The position numbers and the translations under genes were made by a program. Under the pieces are notes generated by a model, which worked only from the letters and a program-made list of their open reading frames with translations, was not told the origin of the DNA and did no database searches. This document shows positions 16,709 to 26,404 of a DNA stretch of 64,000 nucleotides, piece after piece. Origin of the DNA: Sediminibacterium sp. KACHI17 (GTDB lineage Bacteria > Bacteroidota > Bacteroidia > Chitinophagales > Chitinophagaceae); assembly GCF_040362915.1 (NCBI RefSeq), contig NZ_AP029612.1, forward strand, positions 992,001 to 1,056,000, read 5' to 3'. Positions within the stretch are counted from its first letter, which is position 1; every line of letters starts with the position of its first letter.

Positions 16709-19700
16709 TTAATTGGATAGACTTCTAAAATCCACCGGTACCAACTTGCTCACACCAGGTTCTTGCATTGTAACACCATAAATCACATCTACAGCACCCA
16801 TGGTTTGCTTGTTGTGCGTTACAATAATGAACTGAGAGTTATCACTGAACTTCTTGATCATCTGCGTGAACTTACCAACGTTGGCATCATCCAATGGAGC
16901 GTCCACCTCATCCAGGATACAGAATGGCGCGGGTTTGATCAAGTAGATCGAGAACAACAATGCAGTTGCGGTCAGGGTTTTCTCTCCCCCACTCAACTGA
17001 GTGATAGAAGATGGACGTTTCCCTTTAGGCTTAGCGATGATCTCAATACCGGTTTCAGCAAGATTGGTAGGATCAACGAGTACCATATCAGCAGTATCTT
17101 CCTCGGTAAATAAGGCTTTAAATACTTTCTGGAAATTCTCACGAACCTGATTGAAGGTATCCAGGAATTGCTGATTAGCGGTAGCTTCTACTTCCTGGAT
17201 TGTTTGTAATAAACTCTCCTTGGCAGAAACAAGGTCATTCTTTTGTTCCAGAATGAACTCATAACGTTTTTTCATTTCCATGAATGCCTCGATCGCGGTA
17301 GGATTCACTTCGCCCATATTTTCCAAACGCTTCTTCATCCTATCGCTCGTAGCTTGTAACTCTTCGAGTGTAGTATCTGTAGTTCTGGCCTGATCTAAGA
17401 TCTCATCCAGTTCTACTTTGAATTCAACGCTCAATCTTTCCTTCATTCCCGCGAGCTGGAGTTTGAGCTCATTCAGCTTATCCTTGATCTCGGTAACGAG
17501 GTGATCGATCATTTCTTTACTCTTCACTTTCAGACGCAACTCACTTTCTTTCTCTTGTAAAGCATTTCGAAGATTATAGTATGCCTGATCGGCTTCATTC
17601 AATTTCTTTTCTTCTTCTTCTTTCTTACGCATCAGCTCCAATAATAATTCTTCAGAACCGATCAAGGCTTTTTCACCTTCTTCAATATTACCGGTTGCTT
17701 CAGAGAGTTGTGCTGTATTGCTTTCGATCTGCTGGTGTAATTCACTTAATTGGTTTTCTTTGAATACCAACTCTTGTTTCAATGTTGTGATCTTACTTTG
17801 CTGACGTGTCAATTGAAGATTGATCTCATTGTACTGAACAGATGCAAAATTGTATTCTTGTTCTGCCAATTGATAATCCTGCTCTACCATTTTCATTTGC
17901 TCACCTGTTTGCAGCAATTGATCGTTCAGGGTATGCAGTTCTTCACGTGTTGCGGCAATAGCATCTTGTTCGTCCTGCAAACGGGTATCCAGATCTGCTA
18001 AACGCTGAACAGCATTTTGTTGAGCGGCTTGCAGGTTTTCGATCCTGTTTTTAGTAGCAAATACCTGGTTGGTCAACTGATTGATCTCATTTTCGGTTTG
18101 CTTGATGGCATTTTCTTTCAATTGCTCATTGAAAGCGATCACTTCATTGTGCTTAGCCTGAATATCTGCTTTTAATAAACTCACCACAGATTCCTGATCC
18201 TGAATTTCTTCAGCCAGTTTTTCCAGGTTCTTAGCACGACCGATTTTCTTTCCTTCAAACAATCCTACACTACCTCCGGTAAGGGTGTATTTCCCTTTCA
18301 CATATTTACCGGTTTTCTCCAATACTACAGCGCCATTGCTGTTGGTAATCGCTTCGTCATTTTCAGCGATATAGACATTGCCCAAGAGGTACTCCGCCAG
18401 TTTGCGGTATTGATCATCCACTTCGATCACTTCCATCGCGCGGATCGTATGGGCGGGCTGGTGCGTTTCTACACGCAGGTCGTTAAACTTATCCAGCATG
18501 AAGAAGTTGGCTTTCCCTTTATTGTTATTATCCAATAAATGAACCGCCTGCAATCCTTCTTCCAGGTTGTTCACCACATAGTAGTTCAGATAGGGTTCCA
18601 ACACATTTTCAACAGCAGCCCTGTACTCTTCCTTTACATAAATGATATCAGAAAGAATAGGTGCAGAGTGATTCCAGTTTGGATTTTTGTGCAGGAATTT
18701 GATACTCTCCGGATAACCTTCCATTGAGTCGATCAAACTTTTCAAAAGGTTATATTCGTTACGCTTGGCATCCAGTTTTCGATTCTCTTCTGCCAGTTCA
18801 TTACGCAACACTTCTAGCTGAGCCTGTGTTTCAAAAATATTTTCACGTGTACGGTCATGCTGTTCCTGTAACTGCTGCAGATCGATCCTACGGGCTTCGA
18901 GACTTTCTTCTTTTTCAACCAACTCTTTTTGCAGCTGCTCTAACTGCGCTTCACGGCTTTGTTTCTCTTCAGATAATTGCGCCTGTGCACGCTGCAGGTT
19001 TTGAATAGAAGTATCCGCAACTGCTACTTTTTTCTCCGCATCAAACTGATTGCGTTGAATTTGCTGGTATTGATTACGAAGTGCATCAACACCGCTTCTG
19101 CGCTCATCAAATAAACGACGTTTGTCTTCGATATCCAGTTTAGCCGTTTCAACCCGGTCTTGTAATTCACTCAATTTGGCTTCTTCTTCTCCCACCTGCA
19201 TTTGGGTATACTCAATCGAATCACCAATCGTTTTTAATTGTCCGGATGCTTTTTCCAGAAAATCTTTCAGGCTAGTTTCTTTCTCTTTGAGGTAATGCAG
19301 TTTTTGGGTAGCCAGGTTTCTTTCGTTCTCTTTGCTACGTAAATTTTGCAACAGATCATTGAACTCATGCTGCATGCTCTGTAAGGCTCTTTCTTTTTCG
19401 ATAAAGCCTACTTTTTCCTGTTCGATAGCCGCTTCTTCAATGGCGATCTCTGCATCGAGTTGTACTTTTTTATTGATCTCCAGTTCCTGTTGTTCATTCA
19501 GCTCTTTGTAAGTGATATTAAAACCTTCCAAAGCAGCTTTCGCGAGTTCTACAGAAACCTCTTTGTATTCTTTTTTGATCTCGTAATACTTCTCCGCTTT
19601 TTTTGCCTGGTTTTCGAGGGTCTTCAATTGGTTGTTGATCTCGAATAACAGATCCTCGATACGTGCCAGATCCTGTTCGGTGGCATCCAGTTTATTTTTA

Positions 19701-20230
19701 GCTTCTTTCTTACGCGTTTTGTAAATGGTAATACCGGCAGCCTGTTCCAACATTCTTCTACGACTGTTCTCCTTGTCTTTGATGATATCATCCACCATTC
19801 CCAATTCAATAATGGCATAACTATCTGTGCTGACACCGGTATCCAGAAACAGGTTATGAATATCTTTCAATCTGCAGGTCACATCGTTGAGACGATATTC
19901 ACTTTCTCCATTTTTGTAAAATCGACGTGTAACGGTAACCGTACTAAATTCTGTGGGCAGTAAATTTTTTGTGTTTTCGAAAGTGAGACTAACTTCTGCA
20001 AGACCACTCGGACTTCTGGTCTTACTTCCATTGAAAACCAATGCTTCCAGGTTTTCACTTCTTAATGCCGATATCTTTTGTTCACCTATAACCCAACGAA
20101 TACTGTCAATGATATTACTCTTGCCGCAACCGTTAGGTCCGATGATACCGGTTATCCCTTCATCGAAACTCACCACAGTTTTATCAGCAAAACTTTTGAA
20201 CCCTTTGATTTCTAATGATTTTAATCTCAC
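16709..20230 (-). CDS. smc: Chromosome segregation protein SMC
   Basis: An 1173-residue SMC ATPase that, with ScpA and ScpB, forms the condensin-like complex that compacts and separates chromosomes. Walker A GPNGCGKS is at residues 31-38 in an N-terminal MRLKSLEIKGFKSF context, long coiled-coil arms flank a hinge around residues 510-660, and the C-terminal head has the ABC signature QLSGGEKTLTATAL and Walker B FCILDEVDAPLD. Length is normal. It appears to be transcribed alone; a TATGTTCG sequence upstream may be its -7 element. A TTG-started glycosyltransferase is divergent from it. Confidence 0.97.
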   Translation of the reverse strand: MRLKSLEIKGFKSFADKTVVSFDEGITGIIGPNGCGKSNIIDSIRWVIGEQKISALRSENLEALVFNGSKTRSPSGLAEVSLTFENTKNLLPTEFSTVTVTRRFYKNGESEYRLNDVTCRLKDIHNLFLDTGVSTDSYAIIELGMVDDIIKDKENSRRRMLEQAAGITIYKTRKKEAKNKLDATEQDLARIEDLLFEINNQLKTLENQAKKAEKYYEIKKEYKEVSVELAKAALEGFNITYKELNEQQELEINKKVQLDAEIAIEEAAIEQEKVGFIEKERALQSMQHEFNDLLQNLRSKENERNLATQKLHYLKEKETSLKDFLEKASGQLKTIGDSIEYTQMQVGEEEAKLSELQDRVETAKLDIEDKRRLFDERRSGVDALRNQYQQIQRNQFDAEKKVAVADTSIQNLQRAQAQLSEEKQSREAQLEQLQKELVEKEESLEARRIDLQQLQEQHDRTRENIFETQAQLEVLRNELAEENRKLDAKRNEYNLLKSLIDSMEGYPESIKFLHKNPNWNHSAPILSDIIYVKEEYRAAVENVLEPYLNYYVVNNLEEGLQAVHLLDNNNKGKANFFMLDKFNDLRVETHQPAHTIRAMEVIEVDDQYRKLAEYLLGNVYIAENDEAITNSNGAVVLEKTGKYVKGKYTLTGGSVGLFEGKKIGRAKNLEKLAEEIQDQESVVSLLKADIQAKHNEVIAFNEQLKENAIKQTENEINQLTNQVFATKNRIENLQAAQQNAVQRLADLDTRLQDEQDAIAATREELHTLNDQLLQTGEQMKMVEQDYQLAEQEYNFASVQYNEINLQLTRQQSKITTLKQELVFKENQLSELHQQIESNTAQLSEATGNIEEGEKALIGSEELLLELMRKKEEEEKKLNEADQAYYNLRNALQEKESELRLKVKSKEMIDHLVTEIKDKLNELKLQLAGMKERLSVEFKVELDEILDQARTTDTTLEELQATSDRMKKRLENMGEVNPTAIEAFMEMKKRYEFILEQKNDLVSAKESLLQTIQEVEATANQQFLDTFNQVRENFQKVFKALFTEEDTADMVLVDPTNLAETGIEIIAKPKGKRPSSITQLSGGEKTLTATALLFSIYLIKPAPFCILDEVDAPLDDANVGKFTQMIKKFSDNSQFIIVTHNKQTMGAVDVIYGVTMQEPGVSKLVPVDFRSLSN

Positions 20231-20469
20231 GTTTCCTCAATTTAGTACCTGCGAACATACGTGAAAAGAGGAAGAATTTTTGGAAAGATTATACCCCTGT
20301 GTATAAGACGTGGAGAAAAAGAATAAGGAAAAAAAATAATCTTTTTCAAATTTTCAAAACAAACTGACAATCAATTATTTAAACAGGGTCATATCGAATA
20401 AAAAATCACTTATTTTAGCGACTTCTTGTTCCATTTTGCAAGCCTATATTTGTTGGATAAGTATACCCA

Positions 20470-21549
20470 TTGAAAAGGATCATTTTTACCGTTACCAATG
20501 ACCTGAATTACGACCAGCGCATGCAAAGAATTGCCGGTAGTTTATCTGCGCAAGGATACTCGGTTTTATTGGTGGGAAGAAAGAAAGCCTCCTCCACTAT
20601 TTTACAGGATCAACCCTTCCAACAAAAAAGACTTTCCTGTTTTTTTGAAAAGGGCTTTTTGTTTTATGCAGAATACAACCTCCGACTGTTCCTATTTCTT
20701 TTGTTTACCCGTGCCGATATTCTCTGCGCGATCGATCTTGATACCATCCTGCCCTGCTATTTCTCTTCCCGTCTCAAAAAGCAAAAAAGGGTTTATGACG
20801 CCCATGAACTTTTTACCGAGCAGGCAGAGATCATTCGCAGACCCACAGTACAAAAGATCTGGTCATGGATCGAGGCTTTTGCCGTTCCAAGGTTTACATG
20901 GGGATACACGGTGAATCAGTTCATAGCAGATCATTTCCAATACAAATATGGCGTAACCTACACCGTTATCAGAAACCTCCCAATATGCTATCCATTGGAA
21001 AACTACAATCCGGAAGGATATATTCTTTATCAGGGTGCAGTGAATGAAGGCCGCTGTTTTGAAACATTGATACCGGCCATGCAATCAGTTCAAGCCCCGT
21101 TATGGATCTGCGGTGATGGCAGCTTTTTTGAACAGACAAAGTTGTTGATCCGCCAATACAAACTAGAAGACAAAGTACTGCTAAAGGGAATGGTCGCACC
21201 GCATCAGTTAAGAGAAATCACACAAAAAGCTGCTATCGGACTCACTTTATTCAGCCTGAAAGGACTTAACCAGTATCAATCACTGGGAAATCGTTTTTTC
21301 GATTATATGATGGCAGGGATTCCACAACTCTGTGTCAATTATCCTGAATACCAAAAGATCAATAGCCAGTATGGTTTTGCCCATCTGATTGATGAACCTG
21401 ACAGCATTTCTATTGCCCAGGAATTGAACAAAATGCTGCGCGACCGTGTTTTATACCAAGAATTACAACAAAATGCATTAAAAGCACGTTCTGTGCTGAA
21501 CTGGGAACATGAGGAATTGAAACTGAGGGCGTTTTATAATCAATTGTAA
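20470..21549 (+). CDS. Glycosyltransferase (GT-B type), TTG start
   Basis: A 359-residue GT-B protein: N-terminal Rossmann start KRIIFTVTNDLNYDQRMQRIA, acceptor-domain motif YDAHELFTEQ near residue 115, and donor-side segments LKGMVAPHQLREITQKAAIG and NRFFDYMMAGIPQL. It probably transfers a sugar to a surface glycan; donor and acceptor are unknown. The frame has an upstream in-frame stop at 20458, and the first ATG (20521) would delete the conserved first strand, so the TTG at 20470 is taken as the start. The next glycosyltransferase begins on the base after its stop codon. Confidence 0.85.
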   Translation: MKRIIFTVTNDLNYDQRMQRIAGSLSAQGYSVLLVGRKKASSTILQDQPFQQKRLSCFFEKGFLFYAEYNLRLFLFLLFTRADILCAIDLDTILPCYFSSRLKKQKRVYDAHELFTEQAEIIRRPTVQKIWSWIEAFAVPRFTWGYTVNQFIADHFQYKYGVTYTVIRNLPICYPLENYNPEGYILYQGAVNEGRCFETLIPAMQSVQAPLWICGDGSFFEQTKLLIRQYKLEDKVLLKGMVAPHQLREITQKAAIGLTLFSLKGLNQYQSLGNRFFDYMMAGIPQLCVNYPEYQKINSQYGFAHLIDEPDSISIAQELNKMLRDRVLYQELQQNALKARSVLNWEHEELKLRAFYNQL

Positions 21550-22683
21550 ATGGACAAGCATCTGCACATCATCTCCTACACGGTGCCTTACCCTGTAAAT
21601 CAGGGGGGAGTGTATGATGTATTCTACAAGCTGCAAGCTTTACAGCAGCAAGGTGTACGCATCCATTTGCATTGTTTTGATTATGGAAGAGGAGAGCAAC
21701 CGGAGTTGAATCAGTTTTGTGAATCGGTTCATTATTATCAGCGTCATACCGGACATAAAGGTATTTCTACGGCACTGCCCTATATCGTTGCCTCCAGAAA
21801 AAACGAGGACCTGGTGCAACGTTTGTTGCAGGATGAATATCCCATTTTTATGGAAGGAGTGCATTGCACATACCCCATTGTTGATGAACGTTTCAATCAA
21901 AGAAAATTGTTTGTGCGATTGCACAATGTAGAATACCAGTACTATAACGATCTGTACAGAAATGCATCCACCGCTTTTCGTAAACTTTATTTCAAACGTG
22001 AAAGCATCATGCTGAAAAGCTATGAGCGTAAGATCGCTCAGAGAGCTACATTCTGGGGAATGACCGAAGCAGATGATGATGTGTATCGAAAAGAATTTGG
22101 TTGTAAAAACATTGAACAACTTCCCCTGTATGTGCCACCACATTGGCATGTAAAAGAAAAAGTAGGGAACGGTAGTTTCTGTTTATACCATGGCGATTTA
22201 AGTATTGATGCCAACGAAAAAGCAGCTACATGGCTGCTGGAAAAAGTATTCAACAAAGTGGAGATACCGTTTGTGATCGCAGGACAAAATCCATCCAAAA
22301 AACTGGAAGAGTTGGCGCATAGCAAAGGACATACCTGTTTAGTGGCGAACCCATCAGAGCGAGAGATGCAGGACATGATCGCAAAAGCGCAGATCAATAT
22401 TTTACCTTCTTATACACACACCGGCATCAAGATCAAATTGGTGAATGCCATTTTTAATGGAAGACATTGTTTGGTGAATCATGCCACGGTAAACAATTCA
22501 GGACTTGAATCCACTTGTCATATTGCTGAAACGCCGGAAGCCTTTGCAAATAAAATAGAGGAACTGTTCTTCACCCCCTTCACCTCTACAGAAACAGCAC
22601 ACAGGAGATCACTCACGGATCATCTTTTCAACAACGAAAGAAACGCCAAGAAACAAATTGGATGGATCTGGGGAGAAAGTTGA
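21550..22683 (+). CDS. Glycosyltransferase (GT4-like)
   Basis: A 377-residue protein with the GT4-like outline: N-terminal SYTVPYPVNQGGVYDVFYKL with a glycine-rich acceptor loop, a central RLHNVEYQYYNDL, and a donor-binding C-terminal half containing YHGDLSIDANEKAATWLLEK, FVIAGQNPS and LPSYTHTGIKIKLVNAIFNG. This last stretch replaces the usual EGFGL-type motif. It follows its partner with no gap, so the two are translationally coupled and probably build the same glycan, perhaps an envelope polysaccharide. No other sugar-nucleotide genes are near. Confidence 0.82.
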   Translation: MDKHLHIISYTVPYPVNQGGVYDVFYKLQALQQQGVRIHLHCFDYGRGEQPELNQFCESVHYYQRHTGHKGISTALPYIVASRKNEDLVQRLLQDEYPIFMEGVHCTYPIVDERFNQRKLFVRLHNVEYQYYNDLYRNASTAFRKLYFKRESIMLKSYERKIAQRATFWGMTEADDDVYRKEFGCKNIEQLPLYVPPHWHVKEKVGNGSFCLYHGDLSIDANEKAATWLLEKVFNKVEIPFVIAGQNPSKKLEELAHSKGHTCLVANPSEREMQDMIAKAQINILPSYTHTGIKIKLVNAIFNGRHCLVNHATVNNSGLESTCHIAETPEAFANKIEELFFTPFTSTETAHRRSLTDHLFNNERNAKKQIGWIWGES

Positions 22684-22689
22684 GTGAAC

Positions 22690-22752
22690 AAAAAAGGAAC
22701 CCATCACCCATCACCCAGAACCCAGAACCTAGCACCCAGTACCTAACACCTA
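22690..22752. repeat. Simple-word direct repeats
   Basis: Degenerate tandem words of the type acccatc, acccag and acctagc fill the gap between the glycosyltransferase and ftsE stops. They are of the same kind as those at 63561-63705 but lack an inverted partner here. Confidence 0.7.
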
Positions 22753-23436
22753 ATTCTCCACTGCAGCACTATCCAACACCCTACCCTTTTCAGTTTTCAG
22801 AATACGGGATGGATATCGATTGATGACAATGAAATCGTGGGTAGCCATGATCACCGCTGTACCATAATCACGGGCGATCTGAATCAATAATTGCATGATC
22901 TCATCACTGGTTTCCGGATCGAGGTTTCCGGTAGGTTCATCTGCTAAGATCAGCTTAGGAGAATTGAGTAATGCACGTGCAATGTCTACACGTTGTTGCT
23001 CTCCACCACTCATTTCAAAAGGCATTTTGAACCCTTTGCTTTTCAATCCAACTTTATCGAGAACATCATTGATCTTTTCTTCGATCAGTCTTTCATCTTG
23101 CCAACCTGTTGCTTTCAAAACAAAGCGCAGGTTTTCGTGCACATTACGGTCAGTCAATAATTGGAAGTCTTGGAATACCACACCCAGATTACGACGCAGG
23201 AATGGAACTTTTTTCCAATCCATTTCGCGAAGGTTAAATCCAACCACAGATGCACTTCCTTCCGTCAAGGGTAATTCACCATAAAGGGTTTTCAGCAAGC
23301 TACTTTTACCTGTACCGGTTTTACCGACCAGATAAACGAATTCTCCTTTGTTGACAGAAAAATTGACATCTTCCAGGATCAGACTATTTCCTTGATAGAT
23401 CTTGGCGTTGCGTATAGAGACTACTGTTTCAGACAT
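22750..23436 (-). CDS. ftsE: Cell-division ABC transporter ATP-binding protein FtsE
   Basis: A 228-residue ABC ATPase with Walker A GKTGTGKSSLLKTLYGE (from about residue 37), signature MSGGEQQRVDIARAL and Walker B ILADEPTGNLDPET, with the switch histidine in MATHDF. The short LTEGSASVVGFNLREM and FLRRNLGVVFQDFQLL stretches fit FtsE better than LolD. FtsE with the membrane protein FtsX controls septal wall hydrolases. No ftsX gene adjoins it, so the partner is encoded elsewhere. It lies downstream of purM in the same direction (73-bp gap). Confidence 0.85.
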   Translation of the reverse strand: MSETVVSIRNAKIYQGNSLILEDVNFSVNKGEFVYLVGKTGTGKSSLLKTLYGELPLTEGSASVVGFNLREMDWKKVPFLRRNLGVVFQDFQLLTDRNVHENLRFVLKATGWQDERLIEEKINDVLDKVGLKSKGFKMPFEMSGGEQQRVDIARALLNSPKLILADEPTGNLDPETSDEIMQLLIQIARDYGTAVIMATHDFIVINRYPSRILKTEKGRVLDSAAVEN

Positions 23437-23509
23437 GTTACTAAGTTACTTTTCCGTGTATTGATGATGTACCTTCTTCAAAAATAAGGATCATGTGATT
23501 GCCAACCTG

Positions 23510-24688
23510 TTAATATTGGTAAACAATTTCTCCTTCAATGGTATGCAAATGCAGTGACGATGTTGTTGCCGGCTCTACCCTTCCCACAATTTTAGCTTCA
23601 ATACCCAACGCAGTGGCGATATCGATCATAGCTTGGGCCGATGCTTGAGGGGTAAATACCTCCAGGCGGTGTCCCATATTGAATACCTGATACATTTCAC
23701 GCATATCTGCGCCGGAGTTTTCCCGGATCAAATGAAAGATCGGTGGGATCTCAAATAACTGATCTTTGATGATCTTAAAATTACCCGGCAGGTATTTCAT
23801 ACATTTTGTTTGTCCACCCCCACTACAATGGATCATACCATGGATCGCATCAAAATGATGATCAAGCAATTGTTTCACCAATGGGGCGTAGGTTCTGGTT
23901 GGACTCAACAATAATTTGCCGATCTCTAACTCACCAAAGCCAGGTACAGAAAGACGTTCGGTCATTTTATTCTTGCCGATATATACTACCGCATCTGAAA
24001 GCTGCGGTTCAAAAGTTTCCGGATAGTGGGTCGCATAATATTTCTCTAATACATCATGACGAGCGCTGGTCAAACCATTGCTCCCTAATCCACTATTGTA
24101 TTCGGTTTCATATTCGGCTTTACCTGCACTGCCAAAACCAACGATCACATCTCCGGCTGAAATCTTCTCATTGGTGATCAGTTTATTTTTTGGCCAGCGA
24201 CTGGTCATGGTTCCATTGACTGCGATCGTTCTGACCACATCACCTACATCTGCTGTTTCTCCACCTAGATAATGGATATTCACCCCATATTGCTTCAGCT
24301 GATCAAAAAAAGATTGTGTTCCGTTGATCACTGCCTGCAAGACCTCTCCGGGAATGCGGAGTTTATTCCGATCGATCGTAGAAGAAAACAGAATATTGTC
24401 TGTCACACCCACACAAAGCAGGTCATCGATATTCATGGCAACCGCATCTTTAGCGATCCCTTCCCAAACAGACAAGTCGCCTGTTTCTTTCCAATATAAA
24501 TAGGCAAGAATACTTTTAGTACCGGCCCCGTCCGCATGCATGATGTTGACCCACTGCTCATCTCCACAAAGAAAATCAGGATAAATTTTACAGAAAGCAT
24601 GTGCATATAACCCCTGATCTAGTTTTTGAATGGCCGCATGAACTTCCTCTTTCTGAGCAGAAACACCACGTTGAGCGTAAAGAGACAT
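23510..24688 (-). CDS. purM: Phosphoribosylformylglycinamidine cyclo-ligase (AIR synthase)
   Basis: A 392-residue PurM-superfamily enzyme that closes the imidazole ring in de novo purine synthesis (FGAM + ATP to AIR). Visible are the N-terminal AQRGVSAQKEEV, the metal/ATP segment MHADGAGTKSILAYLYWKE, IAKDAVAMNIDDLLCVG, and GGETADVGDVVRTIAVNG; GFGSAGKAEYETEYNSGLGSNG replaces the usual glycine-rich loop. It is longer than the roughly 345-residue enterobacterial form, as often seen in Bacteroidota. A TACCTTTG element lies 25 bp upstream, adjoining an octanucleotide repeat tract. Confidence 0.9.
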   Translation of the reverse strand: MSLYAQRGVSAQKEEVHAAIQKLDQGLYAHAFCKIYPDFLCGDEQWVNIMHADGAGTKSILAYLYWKETGDLSVWEGIAKDAVAMNIDDLLCVGVTDNILFSSTIDRNKLRIPGEVLQAVINGTQSFFDQLKQYGVNIHYLGGETADVGDVVRTIAVNGTMTSRWPKNKLITNEKISAGDVIVGFGSAGKAEYETEYNSGLGSNGLTSARHDVLEKYYATHYPETFEPQLSDAVVYIGKNKMTERLSVPGFGELEIGKLLLSPTRTYAPLVKQLLDHHFDAIHGMIHCSGGGQTKCMKYLPGNFKIIKDQLFEIPPIFHLIRENSGADMREMYQVFNMGHRLEVFTPQASAQAMIDIATALGIEAKIVGRVEPATTSSLHLHTIEGEIVYQY

Positions 24689-24713
24689 GAATTGTGAGAT
24701 TTGTGATTCCGGG

Positions 24714-24721
24714 CAAAGGTA
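24714..24721 (-). promoter_or_regulatory. -7 promoter element of purM
   Basis: TACCTTTG on the minus strand, 25 bp upstream of the purM start. The octanucleotide repeat begins 18 bp further upstream, where the -33 region should be. Confidence 0.6.
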
Positions 24722-24739
24722 AGTAATGGATGGCAGATC

Positions 24740-24907
24740 GGGTGATTGGGTGATTGGGTGATTGGGTGATTGGGTGATTGGGTGATTGGGTGATTGGGTG
24801 ATAAGACCAACTGAATATTGATTTGCATTATTGCATTCGCAAATATTTTCTCAACCCGATTCCCCGATTCCCCGATTTCCTGATCACCCAATCACCCAAT
24901 ATCCCAA
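24740..24907. repeat. Octanucleotide tandem repeat with inverted partner
   Basis: Eight copies of gggtgatt in phase from 24740 to 24803 (the last ends in a). A complementary tract at about 24882-24905 (atcaccca, atcaccca) follows after an AT-rich stretch. It occupies the shared control region of divergent purM and ribF. Confidence 0.9.
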
Positions 24908-24929
24908 CAACCATCTCCTTCGAACTCTG

Positions 24930-24937
24930 TATTTTTG
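24930..24937 (+). promoter_or_regulatory. -7 promoter element of ribF
   Basis: TATTTTTG followed by cac lies 7 bp before the ribF ATG, so the message would have almost no leader. Confidence 0.5.
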
Positions 24938-24944
24938 CACCGCT

Positions 24945-25889
24945 ATGAAAGTACATCGTGAACTGGCGGGCTCTTTACCGGAATTTAGGAATGCTGTAGT
25001 AACCATTGGCACATTTGATGGCGTGCACAAAGGACACCAGCAGATATTGGCTCAAATGAAAGAAGAAGCGGCCCGGATCAACGGTGAGACCATCATCATT
25101 ACTTTCCACCCACATCCCAGAAAGATCGTATCATCTGTTCCAGGTGATGTAAAACTGTTGAATACTTTATCTGAAAAGAAATTACTGCTGGAGAAAGCAG
25201 GTATTGATCATTTGGTGGTTGTTCCTTTTGATCACCATTTTGCCAATCAATCTGCAGATGAATATGTAAAAGATTTTCTTTACAAATATTTCAATCCACA
25301 TACCATCATCATAGGGTATGATCATCGTTTTGGAAAAGGGAGAACAGGCGACTATCACCTATTGGAAGCCTATGGTAAACAATTAGGTTTTGAAGTAAAA
25401 GAGATCACAGAACAATTGCTGAATGAGATCGCAGTCAGTTCAACACGGATACGCAAAGCCATTGCTGAAAATGATATTGACACTGCCAATGCAGCTTTGG
25501 GTTATCCTTACTTTTTTGAAGGATTGGTGATCGAAGGCAATCAGCTAGGACGTACCATTGGCTACCCGACCGCCAATCTGCATATCGGCAGTGAAGAAAA
25601 ACTGATACCGGGTAATGGCGTATACGCAGTGCATGTTGAACTTATATCCGATGATGCTAACGTTTCACAAAAACTGGGAGGCATGATGAATATTGGCATC
25701 CGTCCAACCATTGATGGAAAGAAAAGAGTGATCGAAGTAAATATTTTTGATTTTGATGCAACCATTTACGGACAACAATTGCGTATTCATGTATTAAAAC
25801 AATTGCGGAACGAGATCAAGTTTGATGGACTAGAAGCTCTAAAAACGCAATTAGGTAACGATAAACTACAAGCTTTAGCTATTGTTTAA
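24945..25889 (+). CDS. ribF: Bifunctional riboflavin kinase / FAD synthetase
   Basis: A 314-residue enzyme that makes FMN and then FAD. The N-terminal adenylyltransferase domain has GTFDGVHKGH (residues 22-31) with the nucleotidyl-transferase HxGH, and SSTRIRKAI; the C-terminal kinase domain has GRTIGYPTANL and GVYAVHVEL. The frame is open upstream to 24831 through repeat sequence; ATG at 24945 gives the normal N-terminus MKVHRELAGS. It is divergent from purM and ends 12 bp from the convergent YHS gene. Confidence 0.95.
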   Translation: MKVHRELAGSLPEFRNAVVTIGTFDGVHKGHQQILAQMKEEAARINGETIIITFHPHPRKIVSSVPGDVKLLNTLSEKKLLLEKAGIDHLVVVPFDHHFANQSADEYVKDFLYKYFNPHTIIIGYDHRFGKGRTGDYHLLEAYGKQLGFEVKEITEQLLNEIAVSSTRIRKAIAENDIDTANAALGYPYFFEGLVIEGNQLGRTIGYPTANLHIGSEEKLIPGNGVYAVHVELISDDANVSQKLGGMMNIGIRPTIDGKKRVIEVNIFDFDATIYGQQLRIHVLKQLRNEIKFDGLEALKTQLGNDKLQALAIV

Positions 25890-25901
25890 GTAAGGCAACT
25901 A

Positions 25902-26342
25902 TTATTGATTCTTGATCTTTTGCCAATTGTAATCTGCTTTTATGATATGTCCTGAAATGTCCTTGTTCCACATATCTTGAACTTTCAAACTATAATTGAA
26001 GTAAAGTTTTTGATCGATAATTTTCCAGGTTTCAATGATAGTAGGTGCTTTGTAACCGCCTGACATTCCAAATGCACAATAGCCGCCATACTGAGGAGCA
26101 TATTTTTCGGGATTACTTTTAAACAGTTCTTGGTTTTCAAGGGAACTAAATAGCCATGTGGTATTTTTCCATACATGTGAAAACTGTTCCTCTCCTTTCA
26201 CAGGCTTTGATGCAGTAAAGAAAGCAACAACATCATATCCACGAATGGCTTTTCCGTTGATTGTAAAAATTTCTGATTGCTGAGCGAGTATTGCAGTGGA
26301 GCTTATTAAAGAGATCAATAAGAGTCCTATAATTTTTTTCAT
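25902..26342 (-). CDS. Exported YHS-domain protein
   Basis: A 146-residue protein with a signal peptide (MKKIIGLLLISLISSTAILA) and a YHS-type domain: AIRGYDVVAFFT near residue 32, VWKNTTWLFSSLENQELFKSN, and PQYGGYCAFGMSGGYKAP. YHS domains may bind metals such as copper; in Bacteroidota secreted single-domain YHS proteins are common and their role is unsettled. ATG at 26342 is preferred over a start at 26360 because it begins the signal peptide. It appears monocistronic. Confidence 0.85.
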   Translation of the reverse strand: MKKIIGLLLISLISSTAILAQQSEIFTINGKAIRGYDVVAFFTASKPVKGEEQFSHVWKNTTWLFSSLENQELFKSNPEKYAPQYGGYCAFGMSGGYKAPTIIETWKIIDQKLYFNYSLKVQDMWNKDISGHIIKADYNWQKIKNQ

Positions 26343-26404
26343 GATGTAAGGTTTGTACAATGGACGAACCTTAAAAGAAAAACTTACAGCGTGTACGAAG
26401 AATA

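Noticed and set aside
20521-20523. ATG start for the first glycosyltransferase
   Set aside because: It would remove the first conserved strand (KRIIFTVTNDL); the upstream TTG keeps it.
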